64,000 nt of DNA from FEN-1297 sp963710735 (GTDB lineage Bacteria; Bacteroidota; Ignavibacteria; Ignavibacteriales; Ignavibacteriaceae), in NCBI GenBank assembly GCA_963710735.1, contig CAVQBN010000024.1, forward strand, positions 1 to 64,000, given 5' to 3'. The notes under the pieces were generated by a model. The model saw only the letters and a list, made by a program, of their open reading frames with translations, had not been told where the DNA came from and did not search any database. Position 1 is the stretch's first letter. Each line of letters opens with the position of its first letter. Of this stretch, positions 38,769 to 48,859 are shown piece after piece. A program made the position numbers and the translations under genes.

Positions 38769-39886
38769 TTTTCAAGCAAGTCCGAATAAATTTTATCAAG
38801 TCTTTTAAAATAATTTTCACAAGAAGTATTACTCTTCACTTTTTCAAAAAGATTATGCGCTAGGATTTTACCTTTCTCAGGATTTTCTAATAAATATTCA
38901 ATCTTTTCTGCCAGTTGACGAATGTTCCCGGGTTCTACCAGTAAGCCATTTATATTATCAATTATAAATTCACTTATTCCGCCTGTATTGGAGCCAATAA
39001 AAGGTTTTTTCATCAAGCCTGTTTCAAGCATTACATAAGGAAATGGGTCTACACGAGATGGGAGAACTATTACATCTGCAATTGAATAATAGCCATATGG
39101 ATTTTCAACCGGTCTTACTAATTTTATTCCCTCAGGTAAATTTGTAATATTTAAATTTAAAGTGTTATCATAATTCATTCCGAGAATCAATAAATATGAA
39201 TTTTTTATTCTCTTTCTCAAAATTTTGAAAGCATCGATTAATATATCCACACCCTTAATTTTTGTAATCCTACCAATAAATAGTAATATTTTAGCAGATG
39301 ACGGGATACCCAGCCCGACTTTAATATCTTGATCAGGCAATGGGGGCTGGTCCTCAAACCGTTTAATACAATTATACATCATGACAATTTTTTCATCCGG
39401 AACATTATATTTTGTTTGAAGCATATTTTTTACTGAATTACTAACAGCAATAATTTTATCGGATTTAAAGCTAAGTCTTCTTTTCCCTTCTACTAAACTA
39501 TGAACTGTTGTAATGGTTTTAATATTGGATTTTTTAGAAATAAGGTTTGCTAATAATTCCGGATAACGGTGGTGCGTATGAATTATATCAATATCATTTT
39601 TAAGACAAAAATCCCTAAGAAATTTTAAGTTCGGAAGTAAATTAATTAAATTTTTCGAACCCCTGGAAAAATTCATTATAACAGGTTTAAGATTAATTTG
39701 ATTAAACTTATCCAGAGCATCACCGCCGTTTGTAATGAAAAATAGTCTATAGGATTCGTCATTTCTAAAATTTTTTACAAGCGAAAAGACATATTTGCTG
39801 ACACCGCAAGAGTGATTGAAGTTAACAGATATATGAAGAATATTTATTGTATTATTATCCAAATTAATTTTTCTTATTTTCATCAT
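38765..39886 (-). CDS. GT4-family glycosyltransferase
   Basis: A 373-residue GT-B enzyme. The N-terminal domain has GVSKYVFSLVKNF and DIIHTHHRYPELLANL; the C-terminal domain has ILLFIGRITKIKGVDILIDAF, VIVLPSRVDPFPYVMLE and GGISEFIIDNINGLLVEPGN with the E-x7-E nucleotide-sugar site. It is a retaining enzyme that would act on the cytoplasmic face during surface polysaccharide assembly. It is 2 bp from the upstream GT9 gene. Confidence 0.9.
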   Translation of the reverse strand: MMKIRKINLDNNTINILHISVNFNHSCGVSKYVFSLVKNFRNDESYRLFFITNGGDALDKFNQINLKPVIMNFSRGSKNLINLLPNLKFLRDFCLKNDIDIIHTHHRYPELLANLISKKSNIKTITTVHSLVEGKRRLSFKSDKIIAVSNSVKNMLQTKYNVPDEKIVMMYNCIKRFEDQPPLPDQDIKVGLGIPSSAKILLFIGRITKIKGVDILIDAFKILRKRIKNSYLLILGMNYDNTLNLNITNLPEGIKLVRPVENPYGYYSIADVIVLPSRVDPFPYVMLETGLMKKPFIGSNTGGISEFIIDNINGLLVEPGNIRQLAEKIEYLLENPEKGKILAHNLFEKVKSNTSCENYFKRLDKIYSDLLEK

Positions 39887-39887
39887 A

Positions 39888-41054
39888 CTACTCCGTATGG
39901 TAAATTTTTGAAAAAATAATTTTTATTAAATTATAAGGTTCAATTTGGTTTAAACATTCCCTATGCCTACAATAAACAAAATTATCTATTCCATAACATG
40001 GACTACATTCCACTTTTAATAAATAATTGACTGTAAAAGAATTTTCATAACCATGGTTTTTATAAGAAGTAGGCCCCCAAATTATTACTGAAGGTATTTT
40101 CATTATATTTACAGCATGCATAAATCCCCCATCAATTCCAACTATTAAATCACATTGCTTTGCTAGAGCCACATTTTCAAAGATGTTATAATTACCAGCA
40201 GATATAAATGTATTTGGATTAGACTTTGTATTATCTAATATTTTCTCACAATAGTATTTATCATTTTCAGAGCCAAAGAATATAAATAAATAATTCTCCT
40301 TGGAGGAATTTAGATTATCTATAAGTGAGGCAAATTTATTGATCTCCCATAATCGTGAATTTCTATCATAAATTTCGAGTGTAGATGGATAAATCCCTAT
40401 TATTTTTCTAATGTCTTTATCTATGCTGGAATTCTTAATTTTTCTAATTACATCATCAGCAGTTTCAAATTCTTTTTTAGTTATTGGTATGTGGGGTTGA
40501 AATAATTTTTCATAAATATTTAGATACTCAAGTATTTTCGCATTTTGTATAACATCTTTTGCTTCTGGATTATAATTAATGGCAATATCAAAAAAATTTA
40601 ATTCATCTTTATAATTAAATCCAATTCTTAATTTGGCTCTAGTAAAAACTAATAATAAATAACTTACCAAATTATTTCCTGAACATGGTTGAAATAAAAT
40701 ATCGTAAGGAGTAATAATATTTATTAATATTTCCCTAACAAGGGAAATTATTCTTTTAAAAATACTCTGTAAGTTATTTTCTAATATTCTTATGGAATTG
40801 AAAATCTCATATCTTTTTGCAATCTGATATACATCTTGAGACACAGCTAAATCAATAAGTATAGCTTTATCAGAATTTGAAATGGTCAATAATGTAGGAA
40901 GTAACATAAAAAAATCCCCTAATCCTCCCTTCTGAATAATATATAGTTTACTTGGAGATTTAATAATATTATTTAAACTTTTTCTACGAAATAGATTAAT
41001 AATCTTTAGAAAATTCAAAAGTATAAAGTTCTTATTCATAGGGAATACATACAT
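39888..41054 (-). CDS. GT9 (heptosyltransferase-like) glycosyltransferase
   Basis: A 388-residue protein with GT9 features: YIIQKGGLGDFFMLLPTL near the N-terminus, IIGIYPST, FIFFGSENDKYYCEKIL, CDLIVGIDGGFMHAVNIMKIPSVIIWGPTS and a Cys-rich end (CSPCYGIDNFVYCRHRECL) common in this family. It transfers a heptose or related sugar to lipopolysaccharide core-like acceptors. The first Met (41054) or the Met at 41039 may be the start; neither has a clear ribosome-binding site. Confidence 0.82.
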   Translation of the reverse strand: MYVFPMNKNFILLNFLKIINLFRRKSLNNIIKSPSKLYIIQKGGLGDFFMLLPTLLTISNSDKAILIDLAVSQDVYQIAKRYEIFNSIRILENNLQSIFKRIISLVREILINIITPYDILFQPCSGNNLVSYLLLVFTRAKLRIGFNYKDELNFFDIAINYNPEAKDVIQNAKILEYLNIYEKLFQPHIPITKKEFETADDVIRKIKNSSIDKDIRKIIGIYPSTLEIYDRNSRLWEINKFASLIDNLNSSKENYLFIFFGSENDKYYCEKILDNTKSNPNTFISAGNYNIFENVALAKQCDLIVGIDGGFMHAVNIMKIPSVIIWGPTSYKNHGYENSFTVNYLLKVECSPCYGIDNFVYCRHRECLNQIEPYNLIKIIFSKIYHTE

Positions 41055-41102
41055 TTTACCATAAATAATAAGAAACTGATATTATTTCCAATATAGGACA
41101 TC

Positions 41103-42317
41103 TTATTTCAATAATTCTGAATATATTTGTTCATATGATCTTATCATCTCGTCATTGCTAAATTTTCTTGCTGTTTCCATCGCATTTAAGCCAATTTCTT
41201 TTGGTGAATTTAAGATAATTTTCTTTATTGCATCAGTATTATTAGGATTTACTAGATATCCATTAATTCCATTTTGTATCACTTCTTTATTGCCTCCTTC
41301 ATTTGAGGCGATTATCGTCATCCCACATGCTAATGCTTCAAGAATTACCATATCAAAAATTACTCTTTCCGAAAGACTTATTAGAAAATTAAATTTTTTC
41401 ATTAAAGAAATGACTTCATTGTTTGGTAGGAAAGAATAAAATCTTACATTTTTTTGAATCCCTAAATCAATTACTATTTTTTTTAAGTTATCTGTTTCAG
41501 GTCCTTTACCTATATTTATAAAAAGAACCTTATTATCAAATTCACTTATTATATTTTTAACAACAAATAACGCTTTGTCTATATTTTTAGGCTTTATGTG
41601 TTCCGCAATATTTAATAATAAGAGATAATCATCTCCAATTAAATTATTTCCCAATATTTTAGGCTCATCATTTAAAGATTCTATTTTTTTTAAATCAACT
41701 CCATTATAAACAATTTTAACTTTTTCAGTGAACAAAGTTGTTTTGTTTCTGAAATATGTGTTTTTTGCAGCAATACTTGGAAAGGTTATTATATCTGCAA
41801 TTTCTATGCTTTTATTTTCAATATTTTCTAAAATTTTTTTTTGGATTTTGGATATTTTATTTTTTCCAAAACCATCTTGCAAATCTTCTACTAGTGAGCC
41901 TTTGGAGTGAATAGATAATATTTTTTTCTGGGGCAGTTTCTTAAGAAAATAAAGACTTGTTACGTCATGTGAATGGATTAGATCAAAATCAGAAAATTTC
42001 CCTTTTGCCTTGATAAAAGAAATTCTAGCTTTTAACAGATGAATATTCCAATATAACGCATTATTAAAAATAGTTCTATAAATTTTACTTGCATAAAATA
42101 ATTTTTGTCTTATTACATTAATTTTTTTAACATTTGAATTTATCATAGCAAGAATGTCATCTTTTTTGCAATCATCATTAGAATAATGGCATGATAAAAA
42201 TCCAGTTTTATAGATCGAAGAATTTAATTTTTTTAGGATCTCTAAAATAATTCTATGAGCACCTCCCATGTTTCCATTTGGAATTCCAGATAGGCTAGTA
42301 AATAAAATTTTATTCAT
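41103..42317 (-). CDS. GT4-family glycosyltransferase
   Basis: A 404-residue GT-B protein. GNMGGAHRIILEILKKL binds the acceptor side, DLIHSHDVTSLYFLKK is the usual N-domain phrase, and the C-domain has LLNIAEHIKPKNIDKALFVVKN, ISLSERVIFDMVILEALACGMTIIASNEGGNKEVIQNGINGYLV with the E-x7-E pattern. It overlaps the glf end by 8 bp. Very AT-rich codon use. Confidence 0.88.
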   Translation of the reverse strand: MNKILFTSLSGIPNGNMGGAHRIILEILKKLNSSIYKTGFLSCHYSNDDCKKDDILAMINSNVKKINVIRQKLFYASKIYRTIFNNALYWNIHLLKARISFIKAKGKFSDFDLIHSHDVTSLYFLKKLPQKKILSIHSKGSLVEDLQDGFGKNKISKIQKKILENIENKSIEIADIITFPSIAAKNTYFRNKTTLFTEKVKIVYNGVDLKKIESLNDEPKILGNNLIGDDYLLLLNIAEHIKPKNIDKALFVVKNIISEFDNKVLFINIGKGPETDNLKKIVIDLGIQKNVRFYSFLPNNEVISLMKKFNFLISLSERVIFDMVILEALACGMTIIASNEGGNKEVIQNGINGYLVNPNNTDAIKKIILNSPKEIGLNAMETARKFSNDEMIRSYEQIYSELLK

Positions 42318-43407
42318 TGGTTAATTTTTCAAATAGATTTAAACAATTCGCCACAACTTGATCCATATTATAATATTGATATTCCGCAAGCCTGCCGCAA
42401 AAAATAACATTTTTTAGTTTTTCTGATTCTTTTTTGTATAAAAGATAAAGTTTCCTATTTTCTTCAGTTGGAACCGGATAATACGGTTCACCTTCAGTTT
42501 GTGAATACTCAAATGAAAGAGTTGTAGCATTTGAAGAAATACCCGACAGGAATTTGTATTCAGTTACCCTAGTATACTCTTCAATATGCTCTACATGATT
42601 TACGACTACAGCTGGTTGAATTCTTTCTGTTTTAAAATTCTTAAACTCAAACCTAATAGAACGGTATGGCAATTTCCCAAATTTATAATCAAAAAAATAA
42701 TCAATTGGGCCCGTATAAATCATTTTATTAAACTTAATATCATTTGACATTACTTTATAGTCAGTGTTCAAAAGGATTTCAATATTAGGGTGCTTCAGCA
42801 TCTTCTCAAACATTTTAGTATAACCATTCTTCGGCATGAATTGATATTTATCAGTAAAATACCTGCAATCTTCATTAAACCTTACCGGTATTCTTCCACA
42901 AACCTGAGGTGATAATTCTTTGGGTTCAAGATCCCATTGTTTCTTTGTATAATATTTAAAAAATTTTTCAAACAAATCATAACCAACCTGATTTACAATT
43001 ATGTCTTCTGAATTTTTGATAGGCTTTCGTTTTTGTTTAATTCCCTTTAAATAATTTTCAACATCCGATTCTGATTCTAAATTCAAGTTATACAATTTAT
43101 TCAATGTAATTCGATTAATGGGAATAGGATAAAATTCATCTCCAAGTTTTGCAAGTACTTTATGCTCGTAAAACCGCCATTCAGTAAACTGGGATAAATA
43201 GTCAAATACTTTTTTACTATTGGTATGAAATATATGTGGCCCATATTTATGGATTAAAATCCCATACTTATCGTATTCATCATAAGCATTACCTCCAATG
43301 TGAGGCCGTTTTTCAATTACTAATACTTTCTTGTTTAATTGGGTTGCAATTCTTTCTGCCATAACTGAACCGGCAAAGCCTGCACCGACAATTATATAAT
43401 CATACAT
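42310..43407 (-). CDS. glf: UDP-galactopyranose mutase
   Basis: A 365-residue flavoprotein with the FAD motif VGAGFAGSVMAERIA, EKRPHIGGNAYDEYDKYGILIHKYGPHIFHT, the conserved KKQWDLEPKEL and RVTEYKFLS, and a GRLAEYQYYNMDQVV end. It converts UDP-galactopyranose to UDP-galactofuranose, so the polymer made by this cluster probably contains galactofuranose. It overlaps the flippase gene by 8 bp, and all neighbours run in the same direction. Confidence 0.95.
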   Translation of the reverse strand: MYDYIIVGAGFAGSVMAERIATQLNKKVLVIEKRPHIGGNAYDEYDKYGILIHKYGPHIFHTNSKKVFDYLSQFTEWRFYEHKVLAKLGDEFYPIPINRITLNKLYNLNLESESDVENYLKGIKQKRKPIKNSEDIIVNQVGYDLFEKFFKYYTKKQWDLEPKELSPQVCGRIPVRFNEDCRYFTDKYQFMPKNGYTKMFEKMLKHPNIEILLNTDYKVMSNDIKFNKMIYTGPIDYFFDYKFGKLPYRSIRFEFKNFKTERIQPAVVVNHVEHIEEYTRVTEYKFLSGISSNATTLSFEYSQTEGEPYYPVPTEENRKLYLLYKKESEKLKNVIFCGRLAEYQYYNMDQVVANCLNLFEKLTNE

Positions 43408-44677
43408 ATTCTGATTTAAAAATATTGATACTCTTCTTATTCAAACTAATTAATATTACCACAGTGACATATATCTCAGTAATTAACATTGAAAAGGCAG
43501 CTCCATTTGCATTATAATACGGAATAAATACAAATAGCAAAATCAAATTTAAAATTGCTGCAGTTAGAATAATTTTCATGAACGCTTTTTTCTCTCCAAT
43601 ATTTAGCATAACCTGAATTCCACCTAAATTACTAATAGCAATTATCACAGGCAAAAACGCCATAAGCTTTAATATTGAAATTGATGAGAGATATGCATAA
43701 CCTAAAATTAAAATAATAATTTCTCTAGAAAATATTAAAATTAGGAAACCCATGGATATCCCCAAAAGGAGAACCCAAGAACTGACCTTTTTCAGAAAAA
43801 CCATTGCTTCAACTTTGGAAGTATTAAATAAGCTTGCCAGTCTTGGGTAAATTGCTTGTGAAATTGGGGAATAAATGGATTGTATGGCATTTCTAATTTT
43901 ATCTGCCGCAGTAAAATAACCGACGATCTCGTAGGAAGTTAATAATCCCAATATAAAGGTTGTAGAATTTGTATAAAGACTAATTCCGATATTAGATATA
44001 AAAATATGCTTACCTTCATTAATCTGATGTAAAATTTCTTTTTTGTTAGGAAACCTTAATTTGATTTTATATTTAAGAAAAATGAAGAAAAGACTTGATA
44101 AACTTACCCCTAATGATAATATACTATTTAATCCAATAAAGATTAAAAAACCTTGCGAATTTTTAATTAATACAAAAATAAGTATTGTGAATAAAAATTT
44201 CCCAACAAAATTAAAATAAGTTATATACTTCATCTCCTCTAACCCCTGGAAAAACCATAGAGGCATAAATGTATTTCCGATTACGATTCCAAAAGCTATT
44301 AGGTATAATAAAAAGTCTTTATTAAAAAAGGTAATCGTGCTTATTAAAATAAAGAATATTAAAAAACTAATTGCGATTAAGAAAAGCTTAATAAATATAA
44401 TTGTTGAAACAATCGAAGATACTCTTGCCCTGTTTGTTCTAAATAATGAAATTTCTTTAGTGGCAGATAAATTAAAGCCGAAGTCTGTTATAATGTTAAA
44501 GTAAGCCATAAAAGCTATCGCGAAATTAACAAGGCCGTATTTTCCGGGCCCCAATACTCTAACAAGATAAGGTAAGGTTATTAGTGGGAATATAAAATTT
44601 GAAACTTGTAAAAAACTTAGTGAAACAATATTTTTTAGTAATATATTTTTCTTAACCCGATTTATTTTTTCCTTCAA
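43400..44677 (-). CDS. Wzx-type oligosaccharide flippase
   Basis: A 425-residue polytopic protein of the MOP/PST family with about 12 hydrophobic segments; NIVSLSFLQVSNFIFPLITLPYLVRVLGPGKYGLVNFA is a textbook Wzx N-terminus. It should flip the undecaprenyl-linked repeat unit to the periplasm. It is the first gene of the minus-strand polysaccharide run. No Wzy polymerase or Wzz is recognised in the window. Confidence 0.9.
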   Translation of the reverse strand: MKEKINRVKKNILLKNIVSLSFLQVSNFIFPLITLPYLVRVLGPGKYGLVNFAIAFMAYFNIITDFGFNLSATKEISLFRTNRARVSSIVSTIIFIKLFLIAISFLIFFILISTITFFNKDFLLYLIAFGIVIGNTFMPLWFFQGLEEMKYITYFNFVGKFLFTILIFVLIKNSQGFLIFIGLNSILSLGVSLSSLFFIFLKYKIKLRFPNKKEILHQINEGKHIFISNIGISLYTNSTTFILGLLTSYEIVGYFTAADKIRNAIQSIYSPISQAIYPRLASLFNTSKVEAMVFLKKVSSWVLLLGISMGFLILIFSREIIILILGYAYLSSISILKLMAFLPVIIAISNLGGIQVMLNIGEKKAFMKIILTAAILNLILLFVFIPYYNANGAAFSMLITEIYVTVVILISLNKKSINIFKSEYV

Positions 44678-44771
44678 GAAAATTTCTCCTAGAAATATTC
44701 TATCCCCAATAATATAATCAAAAAATACTCACAACTTAAATTTCATACAATTTGATTAATGCTCACTAGTT

Positions 44772-46058
44772 CTATTTCCTCGCCAGCCAATTTTCTGGAT
44801 TTTGTTTGTTTCTCGAATTCCAAATCTCAAAATGAAGTATATTCCCTTCAAGGCTTTCCCCAACACGACCGATTACTGTTCCTAGTTTTACCTTGTCTCC
44901 TTCTTTCACAAATATATTCGATAAGTGGCTGTATACTGTTCGATAGTCTCCCTTGTGGGTAATGATTATTACACTTCCGTAGCCAGGAAGCCAATCAATT
45001 GCTGACACAACACCTTCGGCCACTGCTCTAACGTCAGCATCGGATGAGGTTTTAATATCGATTCCGTAATTTAATGTAACTGTCTGCAGTCTTTGGTTTG
45101 TGTTCTCTCCAAATTTCCGATAAATTTTTCCTCTTTCAACCGGCCAGTGTAATTTCCCTTTCAATGTTGAAAAAGAAGAAAAACCTGCAGTCGACAAATT
45201 AATATCATAGCTTCCTTCATTGTTCAAAGTTGGTAAAGTTTCATTTGATTTTGAAGCTAATAATTTATTTCCGCTTTTTCTCACCAACTTTGCTTTTGCT
45301 AATCTTTCTTCTTCTGCTCTTCTTCGTTTCTCTGCTGCTTCAATAAGTTTGGAAATTAAATTTTGTATCCGGGTTTCCGCTGATTTTTTTGCAAGTAGTT
45401 CGCTTTTAAGTGAAGCTTTATCATGACGAATTGCCTTAAGTATTTTCTTCCTCTCAACCCTCTTAATATTTAGATTTTTTTCCTCATCCAGTTTAGATTT
45501 TGTAAGCGCTAATTTTTCTTCCTTCTCTTTTTCCAATATGTTTTTTGCAGTAATTAAATTTCTAGTTTTAACTTTAAGCTTTTGTAAATCGTTCCGCCTG
45601 CTTTCTGAAAACTTTTCAAGATATTTCACTCTTAGAAGTGCCTGCTCAAATGAATCTGCATCCAGCACACTTGCTAGTTCATCCGGTTTGCCCCTTTTAT
45701 AAATTGCTGCAACATACTTAGCATAGTTCTCCCGTAATAAATTTATATCATGCTGAAGGCTTTCAATTTCGCCGCTTGTTTGTTTTATAGCTTTCTCTTT
45801 CTGCTGTTCTTCATCTTTCAGATTATTAATTAATTTATGCAGTAAATAGCTTTGTCTGTTATAATTATCTAATACATTATAGGATTCTTTTTCTTTAGAT
45901 GTTTTCAGCTTAAGCTCACTTTCTAAAGAAGAAATTTGATCTTTAATATCGGAAAGCTCTGATTTTTTGCGTATAATTTGTTTGCTCTCTTGGGGCCAAA
46001 GAAGAGAAGAAGAAAAAAATAATATTATTAAAACTAAATATTTAGAATTAATTACCAT
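44772..46058 (-). CDS. envC: EnvC-like murein hydrolase activator (degenerate M23/LytM)
   Basis: A 428-residue exported protein. A signal peptide is followed by a long coiled coil (about residues 25-265) and a C-terminal LytM domain. The usual zinc residues are altered: the H-x-x-x-D site reads NYGID and the H-x-H site reads LHFEIW, so it should not cut peptidoglycan itself. That is the EnvC/NlpD pattern of activators that switch on amidases at the division site. It overlaps the DUF4292 gene by 7 bp. Confidence 0.85.
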   Translation of the reverse strand: MVINSKYLVLIILFFSSSLLWPQESKQIIRKKSELSDIKDQISSLESELKLKTSKEKESYNVLDNYNRQSYLLHKLINNLKDEEQQKEKAIKQTSGEIESLQHDINLLRENYAKYVAAIYKRGKPDELASVLDADSFEQALLRVKYLEKFSESRRNDLQKLKVKTRNLITAKNILEKEKEEKLALTKSKLDEEKNLNIKRVERKKILKAIRHDKASLKSELLAKKSAETRIQNLISKLIEAAEKRRRAEEERLAKAKLVRKSGNKLLASKSNETLPTLNNEGSYDINLSTAGFSSFSTLKGKLHWPVERGKIYRKFGENTNQRLQTVTLNYGIDIKTSSDADVRAVAEGVVSAIDWLPGYGSVIIITHKGDYRTVYSHLSNIFVKEGDKVKLGTVIGRVGESLEGNILHFEIWNSRNKQNPENWLARK

Positions 46059-46840
46059 TTAATTATGGTTGCATCTTTCGGTATTTGAAAATCAATATAT
46101 ATATCGGAATTATTCGCGGTCATTTTTTTATATTGTATTGAAACACTCTGGTCATCACCACGGTCTTCAACATTTATATTATAAGGAACCGCAACACCCT
46201 CTAAATAATCGAAGTTAGAATATTTACCATCCAGCATTGTATCCCCCAATTTATCAATTACTCTAAAACTTGTTATTCCCAATTGCCTGATATCCACTCT
46301 GTATATAGTTGTCACGTGTGTTACAGAATCAATATAAGTTAAAACATATTTATCATAATCGACGGCATATTTTGTCGGAGATTTATAAAGATGTTTTGTT
46401 AGATTTACAGAACCTACAAAAGCGTCAATAAGATCGCTGAAAGGAAGATTAACTCTAAAAATATCTTTAAGAACATTCTGGTTGACTGCGCCCTCGTATG
46501 CTGTATTATGAAGTGCATCATAAAAAATGAAGTTCTCATTCGTAACTAATGCTTGGGCTAGTTGTATTCCAAACGGCCCCATTATTGTAAGATAAAGTGA
46601 ATCGGGTTTTATAAGAGTAATTTTAAAACTTGCCCTGTTGTCCATTTGCGGAGTCTTTATTATGAGTGTACCATTTCCCTCAAATCTTCTTATTCTCATT
46701 CTATTAACTTCTAACTTATTTACTAATCGCTCAGCGGAAAGGATTTCAACTTTTTCAGTGGGTTTTGAGGGCACACAGCCCGAAATAAATATCAAAATAA
46801 AATCAAACAACAAAAAAATTATTACACTGTATTTTTTCAA
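46052..46840 (-). CDS. DUF4292 LolB-like lipoprotein
   Basis: A 262-residue lipoprotein with lipobox FISGC. The fold pattern (IRRFEGNGTLIIKTPQMDNRASFKITLIKPDSLYLTIMGPFGIQLA) matches DUF4292, related to LolA/LolB lipoprotein carriers. In Bacteroidota it commonly sits between a TPR lipoprotein and EnvC, as here. A role in lipoprotein or envelope assembly is inferred. It overlaps the TPR gene by 4 bp. Confidence 0.85.
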   Translation of the reverse strand: MKKYSVIIFLLFDFILIFISGCVPSKPTEKVEILSAERLVNKLEVNRMRIRRFEGNGTLIIKTPQMDNRASFKITLIKPDSLYLTIMGPFGIQLAQALVTNENFIFYDALHNTAYEGAVNQNVLKDIFRVNLPFSDLIDAFVGSVNLTKHLYKSPTKYAVDYDKYVLTYIDSVTHVTTIYRVDIRQLGITSFRVIDKLGDTMLDGKYSNFDYLEGVAVPYNINVEDRGDDQSVSIQYKKMTANNSDIYIDFQIPKDATIIKW

Positions 46841-48648
46841 CTTTCACCTTTTTCAATTTTTTGTTTTAGTTCAGTGCTGTTTTTATTAAGGTCTAAAGCT
46901 TTTTGCCATGCCTGCTTTGCATCTTTTTTATTTCCCATTTTATATTCAATATCACCTAGGTGATCGTAAACATCCGAATTTTTACTATTAATTTTTATAG
47001 ACTTTTCAACAAATTCTTTAGCTTTGTTGTAATCATCCATTTTAAAATAGATCCATCCCATTGTGTCAAGATATGAAGAATTCGTCGGCTCAGAGTTTAT
47101 GGCAATCTTAGCCATTTTTAAAGCCTTATCTAATTTAATCCCTCTTTCGGAAAGTGAATAAGCATAATTATTATTAATTAAGGCATTTGTTGAATCTATT
47201 TCCAAAGCTTTTTCATAGATACTATCACATTTATTCCAGTCTTTCTTTCCGTCATAAATTAATCCTAATGTACCAAGAAGATTGACATCGTTAGGAGAAA
47301 CTTCTAACGCTTCATTCAAATATTTAATTGCCTCATCATTTTCTTTTAATTGACTAAGAGTAAAACCATAAGCTGATAAAGCGGTTATATCCTTAGGATT
47401 TAATTCAACGGCTTTTTTAAGATACGGTTTTGCTTCGTTATTATGGTTAGACTGAGCAAGCGATAATCCCAGAATTAAATTAACTCTAAAATCTTCAGGA
47501 AATGATTTGATGGCTTCGGTCATTACTTTAGATGCTTCGTCATATTTTTTATTGTCAAAATATATTCCGCCTAGCCTTACCCATGTTTCCACATTCCAGC
47601 TTGCAAGTTTTGTCGCCGCTTTAAAATCATCGATTGCCAATGAATCTTTTTTCTGATTGATTGCAATAGCACCAAGATACATCTTCACCTGCCAAACTGC
47701 AGTGTCTTTGTTTATAGTTTTAAAAAACTTTTCCGCAATTGGTAATAATGTGCTATCCTTAAAGGATTGTTCAAAATAAGATGCGCCGATTTTTATTTTC
47801 AAATCTACCGGTACATTAGATTTGTTTAAAATGTAGTCATATTCTTTTGCGGCAGATTCCCAATCATTTTTAGCTAAATAAATTTGAGCTTTCCTGTTGA
47901 GTGCATCTAAATCGTCCGGGTTTGAAGCCAATACTTCATTTATAACCGTAAGAGCATCATCGTATTTTTTCGCTCTTTGATAATATTCCGCAAGAAGTTT
48001 TTGAAGTGCAAAATTATTCGGGTCAATTGTTAATATTTGTTTTATGGTATTGGCAGCATCAGTATAATTACCTAATGTCGAATAAATTTCTGCAACATGC
48101 ATTAGTACGTTCCAATCGGGACCAATTACTGCGGTTATTTTATTATAAATGCTTATTGCTTTCATCGGTTTATTCTTTTCATAAATACGGGCAAGTCTGT
48201 AATAAGCATTAAGGTCGCTAGAATCAATTTGAATTATTTTATTCAAAACAACCGCAGCGGAATCGAACTGATTTCCGTTTGTATATATATCAGAAAGAAT
48301 GTTGTAAAAATCTATTTGGGTCGAATCCAACTTGACGGCTTTTTTAGCATTTTGTAATGCGAGAGATAATTTGTTCAGATAGAGATAATTTTTTGCTAAT
48401 GCATAATAAACACCCGGTTTCTTTTCGAACTTTAAAACATTTCTAAAATAATTAACGGCAGCCGAGTAATCCCCTTTAGCTTCAGCAACTGAACCATTAA
48501 TAAATAAATTCATCACCTCAACAGAAGAAATGTGTGTGGTATCAATCATTAATTTCGGTTTAACATTGCTGCTTTTAGTAATTTCTTTTTGTGATGAACA
48601 TCCTACAAAAAAAATGACTGTAAAAATCAGTACGATATACTTTAGCAT
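46837..48648 (-). CDS. TPR-repeat lipoprotein
   Basis: A 603-residue lipoprotein (lipobox FFVGC) made of about 15 tetratricopeptide repeats, for example GDYSAAVNYFRNVLKFEKKPGVYYALAKNYLYL and DDYNKAKEFVEKSIKINSKNSDVYDHLGDIEYKMG. TPR arrays bind protein partners. In the TPR-DUF4292-EnvC set it probably works in envelope assembly at the outer membrane, but its partner is unknown. It is first in the three-gene operon. Confidence 0.87.
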   Translation of the reverse strand: MLKYIVLIFTVIFFVGCSSQKEITKSSNVKPKLMIDTTHISSVEVMNLFINGSVAEAKGDYSAAVNYFRNVLKFEKKPGVYYALAKNYLYLNKLSLALQNAKKAVKLDSTQIDFYNILSDIYTNGNQFDSAAVVLNKIIQIDSSDLNAYYRLARIYEKNKPMKAISIYNKITAVIGPDWNVLMHVAEIYSTLGNYTDAANTIKQILTIDPNNFALQKLLAEYYQRAKKYDDALTVINEVLASNPDDLDALNRKAQIYLAKNDWESAAKEYDYILNKSNVPVDLKIKIGASYFEQSFKDSTLLPIAEKFFKTINKDTAVWQVKMYLGAIAINQKKDSLAIDDFKAATKLASWNVETWVRLGGIYFDNKKYDEASKVMTEAIKSFPEDFRVNLILGLSLAQSNHNNEAKPYLKKAVELNPKDITALSAYGFTLSQLKENDEAIKYLNEALEVSPNDVNLLGTLGLIYDGKKDWNKCDSIYEKALEIDSTNALINNNYAYSLSERGIKLDKALKMAKIAINSEPTNSSYLDTMGWIYFKMDDYNKAKEFVEKSIKINSKNSDVYDHLGDIEYKMGNKKDAKQAWQKALDLNKNSTELKQKIEKGES

Positions 48649-48859
48649 AAATTCACTGGTTATTGATAAAAAAATATATTATTAAACTTAAATAAATACA
48701 AACTAATTTAGCCCTTTCATACATATATTAAAACCTAAATTGGTTCCGCCATGACATTGGGCATAGTGAAAAGTTTTTAAATTTAATTCTTTAAGGCAAA
48801 AGGTAAAATCTTGCTTACAAATATAGTAAACTATATCTTTGTATAAATATTATATTACG

